From the NCBI GenBank assembly GCA_001875255.1, contig MJAN01000003.1, forward strand, positions 117,186 through 181,185: a stretch of 64,000 nucleotides of DNA, given 5' to 3'. Origin of the DNA: Candidatus Sabulitectum silens. GTDB lineage: Bacteria; Fermentibacterota; Fermentibacteria; Fermentibacterales; JCC-6. Below the pieces are notes generated by a model. That model had not been told where the DNA came from and did no database searches. It saw nothing but the letters and a program-made list of their open reading frames with translations. A program made the position numbers and the translations under genes. This document shows, piece by piece, positions 60,106 through 64,000 of the stretch (its first letter is position 1; every line of letters begins with the position of its first letter).

Positions 60106-61657
60106 TTATCTTGCCGTTTCCGATGCCCGGAGTTCCCTTATCACCGTAACCTTTATCTGTCCGGGGTACTCCATTTCGTTCTCTATCTTCCTGGCTATCT
60201 GTCTGGCCATGTCAATGGCGGTTTCGTCCTTGACCATTTCCGGCCGTACGGCTATTCTGAGTTCTCTGCCCGCCTGGATGGCGTAGGACTTCTTTACACC
60301 CTCGAAGGAGTCGGCAATGGTCTCCAGCCTGTGAAGCCTCTTGATGTATAGTTCCAGAGTTTCCCGCCTTGCCCCGGGCCTTGCGCTGCTCACCGCGTCG
60401 GCTGCCTGCACCAGTATGGCATAGAGGCTTTCCGGTTCCATCTCTTCATGGTGGGCTCCTATTGCATTTGATACGGTTCTGGGTTCGTTGAACTTCCTCG
60501 CAAGTTCCATTCCCACCATTGCGTGTGAGCCCTCGAGATCGTGGTCGGTGGCCTTACCTATGTCATGAAGGAGGCCCACCCGTCTGGCAAGGGCGGGATC
60601 GAGCCTCAGCTCGCTGGCGAGAAGGCCGCATATGTGGGCTACTTCCAGGGAATGCTGGTACATGTTCTGGCCGTAGCTGGTCCTGTAGCGGAGCCTGCCG
60701 AGGTGCCTGATCAGCTGGGGGTGCAGACCGGTAACGCTGGCCTCCATGACAAGTTCGTTGCCCAGTTTACGGATGGTCTTTTCCATTTCGCTGCGGATCT
60801 TTCCCACCACGGACTCTATTCTTCCGGGATGGATCCGGCCGTCGCTGATCAGCTTCTCGAGGGAGAGCCTGGCCACCTCCCGCCGTACCGGATCGAAACA
60901 GCTGAGAACAACCGCTTCAGGGGTGTCGTCTATCACCACATCCACACCGGTGGATTTCTCGAAGGCCCTGATGTTCCTGCCTTCCCTGCCTATGATCCTG
61001 CCCTTCATGTCGTCGTTGGTCAGGTTCACCACGGAAACACAGCTCTCCACCACATGGTTAGCCGCGCATCTCTGTATGGCCGTGGCAAGAAGATTGTTCG
61101 CCTTGTCCTCGGCTGCCTCTCCGCCTCGTCAAGTATCCTTCTGGTGAGTTTAGCCGCTTCAAGGTCGGTCTCCTCACGAAGGTTGGAAAGGAGAAGGTCC
61201 CGGGCTTCCTCCCTGGAGAGTTTGGCAACCTCCTCCAGCATGGCGTTCTGCTCTTCCAGGAGCTTGTTGGCCTCTGGTGTTTCGCTATCAGCGCCTGCTC
61301 CATCTCTCCCAGGGCAGTTTCCTGCTGGGACAGGGATTCAGCCCTGTTCTCGATGTTCTCCCTGGTTCTCTCCATCTGCTGGGCGTGGCGATTGATATCG
61401 TTTTCCCTGCGGTCGAGTTCGGACTGCTTCTTCCTGAGCTTCTCAAGCTCGGTGGATCTCTCTTCCGTTATCCTTTCACGGCCCTCGAGAACAGCTTCCT
61501 TCTTCAGGCTCTCGGATTCCCGTCTTGCCTCGGCAAGGATTCTCTCAACTTCGGTGGCTGCGCTACCTATTTCTTTGTTTACCAGCATCTTATGCAGCAG
61601 CCAGCCAAGCAGGAACATTATGGCCCCCGCTGCTGCCGGTATCAGATAAGTGCTCAT
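60106..61657 (-). CDS. rny: Ribonuclease Y (frameshifted)
   Basis: A membrane-anchored endoribonuclease that initiates mRNA decay. ATG 61657 begins [25 protein letters not shown], the N-terminal anchor. A long charged coiled coil follows ('[27 protein letters not shown]', '[34 protein letters not shown]'). The KH domain has '[31 protein letters not shown]'. The HD domain has '[17 protein letters not shown]', '[26 protein letters not shown]' and '[11 protein letters not shown]'. The C-terminus '[46 protein letters not shown]' is typical. Frame changes near 61275 and 61120. About 517 residues, normal length. Confidence 0.95.
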
Positions 61658-61685
61658 TTCTTCAGTTCTCCGTTTCAGGCGCGGG

Positions 61686-61784
61686 CGGCATCTATGTTAA
61701 TCAGGGAGGCTGTCCGGTTCCGCAGATTCCCGCGACGCTTAACTGCGGTACTGCCTTCCTGATGACTGTGTCTATTCTGTGCCG
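61686..61784 (-). ncRNA. Candidate structured RNA between zapA and rny
   Basis: On the minus strand, ATCAGG-AGGC-CCGCAG pairs with CTGCGG-GCCT-CCTGAT (61763-61700) to give a long imperfect hairpin with a 17-nt loop. Further out, CGGCA (61784-61780) pairs with TGCCG (61690-61686), leaving an asymmetric internal bubble of 16 and 9 nt. A closing stem, large bubble and terminal hairpin is the 6S RNA plan, and 6S RNA often lies just after zapA. However, about 99 nt is short for 6S, and 13 nt overlap the zapA end. It could equally be a leader structure of rny. Confidence 0.3.
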
Positions 61785-62170
61785 CTGCTCTGGTCGGAAC
61801 CCTGAAAGATGACAGGTGCAGATGAGCCGGGTGATTCGGATAACTTAGCCGCGCCTCTGTTTCCAGTTTCATCCCCGTCCTCGGAAAGGGCGGAGTCTAT
61901 CTTGTCCGCAAGTGACGAAAGAAGCATATGATGGGCATCTTCCATCTCTTCCAGCTGCGAGGTCCTGGAAAACAGCTCGTCGATGATGTTGAGAGAGGCG
62001 AGAATGGCCACCTTGGCAGTGGAGGTCATTGCTACGTTCTCGGTCATCTGGCGCATGCGCATATCTAGAAAGTGGGCGATCTCCGCTATGTACGCGGGAT
62101 CGCCCTCTCCTCTTATCGAATACTCTCGTCCGTAGATGTTGACCCTGGTGTTCTCCGGACGCTCACCCAT
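61772..62170 (-). CDS. zapA: Cell division protein ZapA
   Basis: A small FtsZ-ring stabiliser. I choose ATG 62170 because it overlaps the stop of the preceding gene (AATGGGTGAG) and gives the usual start MGERPENTRVNIYGREYSIRGEGDPAYIAEIAHFLDMRMRQM. An ATG at 62191 is also in frame. 'TSTAKVAILASLNIIDELF' is the family core, followed by a coiled coil 'TSQLEEMEDAHHMLLSSLADKID'. The C-terminal 35 residues are a Ser/Gly-rich unstructured tail. 132 residues. Co-transcribed with the coiled-coil gene upstream, and probably with rny. Confidence 0.88.
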   Translation of the reverse strand: MGERPENTRVNIYGREYSIRGEGDPAYIAEIAHFLDMRMRQMTENVAMTSTAKVAILASLNIIDELFSRTSQLEEMEDAHHMLLSSLADKIDSALSEDGDETGNRGAAKLSESPGSSAPVIFQGSDQSSGTE

Positions 62171-62450
62171 TGGTATTCTGCCCTTTATCATCCCTCAGAC
62201 CATCCAGTTTCTCCAGAACAGATTCAAGCCTCTGTTTCATCTCCTGCCTTTCCCGCAGGAGCCTGGCATAGTGAATTCTGAGAAGATTGTACCCTTCTGA
62301 GTCGGTATTCCCCGCCTGGTATTCGAGCCTCTTCTCGAGCTCTTCTATCCTGTCGAGGAGCTTTTTGTTCTCCCGGCAGACGGAGCCGTACCTGAGAATG
62401 AGCCTGTCCACCGCTTCAGTCAGCCTTTCGGCAGAACCGGTGATGGGCAA
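62163..62450 (-). CDS. Short coiled-coil protein upstream of zapA (ZapB-like role possible)
   Basis: 95 residues starting at TTG 62450, seven bases after AGGAGG. Almost the whole protein is predicted helix with heptad character: 'LTEAVDRLILRYGSVCRENKKLLDRIEELEKRLEYQ' and 'YARLLRERQEMKQRLESVLEKLDGLRDD'. No signal peptide or membrane segment. A small coiled-coil gene directly before zapA is common, and such proteins are thought to act at the division ring. The ZapB label rests on position and composition only. Confidence 0.7.
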   Translation of the reverse strand: MPITGSAERLTEAVDRLILRYGSVCRENKKLLDRIEELEKRLEYQAGNTDSEGYNLLRIHYARLLRERQEMKQRLESVLEKLDGLRDDKGQNTNG

Positions 62451-62465
62451 TGCAGATCCTCCTGT

Positions 62466-62835
62466 CTATTCAGTTCCTTCGGGATTCAGTTCCTTCCGGG
62501 CCACTTCCACTATCTTGCTGAAGGCGACGGGATCCATCACCGCGAGGTCAGCCAGCATTTTCCTGTCGATCAGTACCCCGGCCTCGAAGACCGTCGATGA
62601 GGGTGTTGTACTTCATTCCGTTCTCCCGGGCGGCGGCATTGATCCGTGTTATCCACAGGGCTCGGAAGTTTCTCTTCTTGTTCCTTCTGTCACGGTACTG
62701 GTACTCCAGGGCCCTTTTCCCGGCCTCAGAAGCCACCGTGTAGAGTTTCCTTCTGCCTCCGAAGTTGCCCTTGGCCGCTTTAAGTACCTTCTTGTGCCGC
62801 TTGTGTCTGGTTACTGCACTTTTTACTCTGCTCAT
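62466..62835 (-). CDS. rplT: Ribosomal protein bL20 (frameshifted near 3' end)
   Basis: A large-subunit assembly protein. ATG 62835 begins [35 protein letters not shown], followed by '[39 protein letters not shown]', fully conserved. Near 62580 one surplus base disrupts the frame; removing a C gives '[21 protein letters not shown]', the expected bL20 end, with the stop at 62466-62468 after '..[10 protein letters not shown]'. About 122 residues, consistent with the family. It is the last gene of the thrS-infC-rpmI-rplT operon. Confidence 0.96.
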
Positions 62836-62853
62836 GGTTCAGGTCTCCGTATT

Positions 62854-63045
62854 CTAGGGCAGGAGTACTCTCATGCGCCTGGTATCAGGAGCCGACGCGA
62901 TTCCCGCCGTGCGAAGCTTCCGCTTGCGCTTTCTGCTCTTCTTGGTTTTTATGTGACCGGCATGGCTGTGCCTGACGACTATCTTGCCGGTCCCGGTTTT
63001 CTTGAAGCGCCTGGCAGCGCCCTTGTGTGTTTTCATTTTTGGCAT
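62854..63045 (-). CDS. rpmI: Ribosomal protein bL35
   Basis: 63 residues. [45 protein letters not shown] is an unmistakable bL35 N-terminus. It lies between infC and rplT, the classical operon order, with 18-20 bp spacings. Intact. Confidence 0.97.
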   Translation of the reverse strand: MPKMKTHKGAARRFKKTGTGKIVVRHSHAGHIKTKKSRKRKRKLRTAGIASAPDTRRMRVLLP

Positions 63046-63065
63046 TGCTCTATTTCCTTACTCTG

Positions 63066-63590
63066 TCAGCTAGAACTCTGTTCCCGCCTGGGGGCAAGAA
63101 TCATTACTAGGAACCTGCCCTCCATGGCCGGTTGTTTCTCAATCTGCGCGAGATCGTTCAGATCCTCTGAAAGCCTCTCGAGCAGAGCGTATCCCTGATC
63201 TTTGTAGGCCAGCTGCCTTCCCCGGAAGACAACGGTGGCCTTTACCTTGTTGCGGTTTTCGAGGAACTCCCTGGCGTGCTTCATCTTGAAATTGTAGTCA
63301 TGGAGTTCCGTATTGGGACGGAACTTCACTTCCTTCAATCCGCCTGAATGCTGCTTCTTACGGGCTTCCCTTTCCTTGCGGTTCAATTGATACCGGTACT
63401 TCCCGTAATCCATTATCCTGCAAACGGGGGGATCACTCACTCCGCTTATTTCCACAAGATCAAGACCCGCCTCGGTTGCCATATCCATGGCCCTGGCGAA
63501 ATCAACCACTCCCACATGCTCACCATCCTGATCAATCAGCCTTACCTTCTGGCTTTTGATCTCTCCATTTACGCGGGTGGAGTTTGCGAT
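63066..63590 (-). CDS. infC: Translation initiation factor IF-3, apparent AUC start
   Basis: Binds the 30S subunit, prevents premature 50S joining and rejects non-canonical start codons. The conserved protein begins 'TRVNGEIKSQKVRLIDQDGEHVGVVDFARAMDMA', and then 'LDLVEISGVSDPPVCRIMDYGKYRYQ', 'KEVKFRPNTELHDYNFKMKHAREFL' and 'GRQLAYKDQGYALLERL'. In frame upstream there is no ATG, GTG or TTG before the thrS stop TAG (63599-63597). The only family-like start is ATC at 63590-63588, nine bases after GGAGG. This gives 174 residues, exactly the usual length. A rare AUU/AUC-type start is a known autoregulatory feature of infC in other bacteria, since IF-3 discriminates against it. Confidence 0.93.
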   Translation of the reverse strand: MANSTRVNGEIKSQKVRLIDQDGEHVGVVDFARAMDMATEAGLDLVEISGVSDPPVCRIMDYGKYRYQLNRKEREARKKQHSGGLKEVKFRPNTELHDYNFKMKHAREFLENRNKVKATVVFRGRQLAYKDQGYALLERLSEDLNDLAQIEKQPAMEGRFLVMILAPRREQSSS

Positions 63591-63596
63591 TTCCCT

Positions 63597-64000
63597 CTAC
63601 CTCCGTTCCGGCAACGCAGGTCTGCGGCAGTTTTCCACAAGAACATCCAGCGCCTGATCGACGCCGAAGGTTCCAATGTCGCCCTCGCCATGCCTGCGAA
63701 CAGCCACAGTGCCAGATTCGGTTTCCCGTTCACCAATGATGAACATATAGGGAACCTTGCCGGTTTCGGCATCCCGAATCCTGTAACCTATTGTTTCACT
63801 CCGCATGTCCAGCCGGCACCTTATGCCGGCGGATAACGCTTTTTCATAAACTTCCCCGGCAAAATCAGACTGCGCCGAGGTAATCGGTAAGATAACGAGC
63901 TGAACCGGTGACAGCCAACCCGGGAAATTACCGGCGTAGTGCTCGATGAGATTCCCGACGAACCGTTCCACGGAACCGAAGAGGGCCCGGTGTACCATAT
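63597..64000 (-). CDS. thrS: Threonyl-tRNA synthetase, C-terminal part (runs off window)
   Basis: Only the last 133 or so residues are present; the gene continues beyond base 64000. 'MVHRALFGSVERFVGNLIEHYAGNFPGWLSPVQLVILPIT' contains class II motif 3 ('HRALFGSVERF') and the linker to the anticodon-binding domain. That domain follows with 'YEKALSAGIRCRLDMRSETIGYRIRDAETGKVPYMFIIGERE', 'GTVAVRRHGEGDIGTFGVDQAL'. The stop is TAG 63599-63597, six bases before the infC AUC codon and in the same frame. Confidence 0.95.
   Translation of the reverse strand, partial: MVHRALFGSVERFVGNLIEHYAGNFPGWLSPVQLVILPITSAQSDFAGEVYEKALSAGIRCRLDMRSETIGYRIRDAETGKVPYMFIIGERETESGTVAVRRHGEGDIGTFGVDQALDVLVENCRRPALPERR

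Noticed and set aside
1-64000. CRISPR arrays, rRNA operons, transposases or prophage genes
   Set aside because: Looked for on both strands: no regularly spaced short repeats with unique spacers, no rRNA-like sequence and no IS or phage protein families were recognised.

Overview
The window looks like a draft-quality chromosomal fragment of a GC-rich, uncultured, Gram-negative-type bacterium. Several large secreted proteins end in the C-terminal sorting domain (phrases such as 'PNP...VYDVTGR.V...GVPAGVYFLRL...R') used by FCB-group bacteria for type IX-like export. Together with the Bacteroidetes-like topoisomerase IV pair, this suggests an FCB-superphylum relative, for example a Fermentibacterota- or Krumholzibacteriota-like lineage; I cannot name the phylum with certainty. 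More than half of the genes, including single-copy essential ones (hisS, smc, ftsY, dxs, rplT, purC, parC/parE), are broken by single-base indels, many at G/C homopolymers. I read these as sequencing errors and annotate each as one gene, not as a pseudogene.

Layout: (1) 1-2.5 kb, minus: a secreted M14 carboxypeptidase with a good promoter, followed by a zinc-ribbon protein cut by the window edge. (2) 2.6-4.67 kb, plus: an orphan urocanate hydratase closed by a strong hairpin. (3) 4.7-13.3 kb: a lower-GC accessory island. It holds a SAP/PD-(D/E)XK nuclease-like protein, a lipoprotein, an envelope protein, two paralogous FG-GAP (VCBS) secreted proteins, and between them two complete type II toxin-antitoxin operons. 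Four copies of a 28-bp direct repeat mark the boundaries of these units, and each unit has its own sigma70-type promoter, so the region resembles a cassette array. (4) 13.3-22 kb: outer-membrane protein, MFS transporter, APS kinase, purC, small proteins, Nudix hydrolase and topoisomerase IV. (5) 22-30.3 kb: two B12-binding radical SAM proteins, an acyl-CoA synthetase-like ligase, a PEGA/FGE-sulfatase protein and a Wzx-like flippase in a tightly packed minus-strand run, convergent with an LpxL-like acyltransferase. This is a candidate envelope-lipid or glycan modification locus. (6) 30.3-40.5 kb: C1 peptidase and CotH/beta-helix secreted proteins, a DPM1-like glycosyltransferase with an apparently leaderless promoter, acetate kinase, O-antigen ligase-like protein and two redox proteins. 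(7) 40.5-64 kb, all minus: housekeeping. It contains a GAF-SpoIIE phosphatase, hisS, DUF169, a roughly 1,200-residue GGDEF-ATPase-TPR protein, ABC ATPase, ftsY, smc, CDP-alcohol phosphatidyltransferase, recN, nadK, dxs, ispA, a YmdB-type phosphodiesterase, rny, zapA, a coiled-coil protein, and rplT-rpmI-infC-thrS.

The most interesting items are the repeat-bounded TA/FG-GAP array, the lone nuclease, the radical SAM/acyl operon, the GGDEF-STAND-like-TPR fusion, and infC, which appears to start at AUC directly after the thrS stop codon. No rRNA, tRNA, CRISPR array, integrase or transposase gene was recognised.
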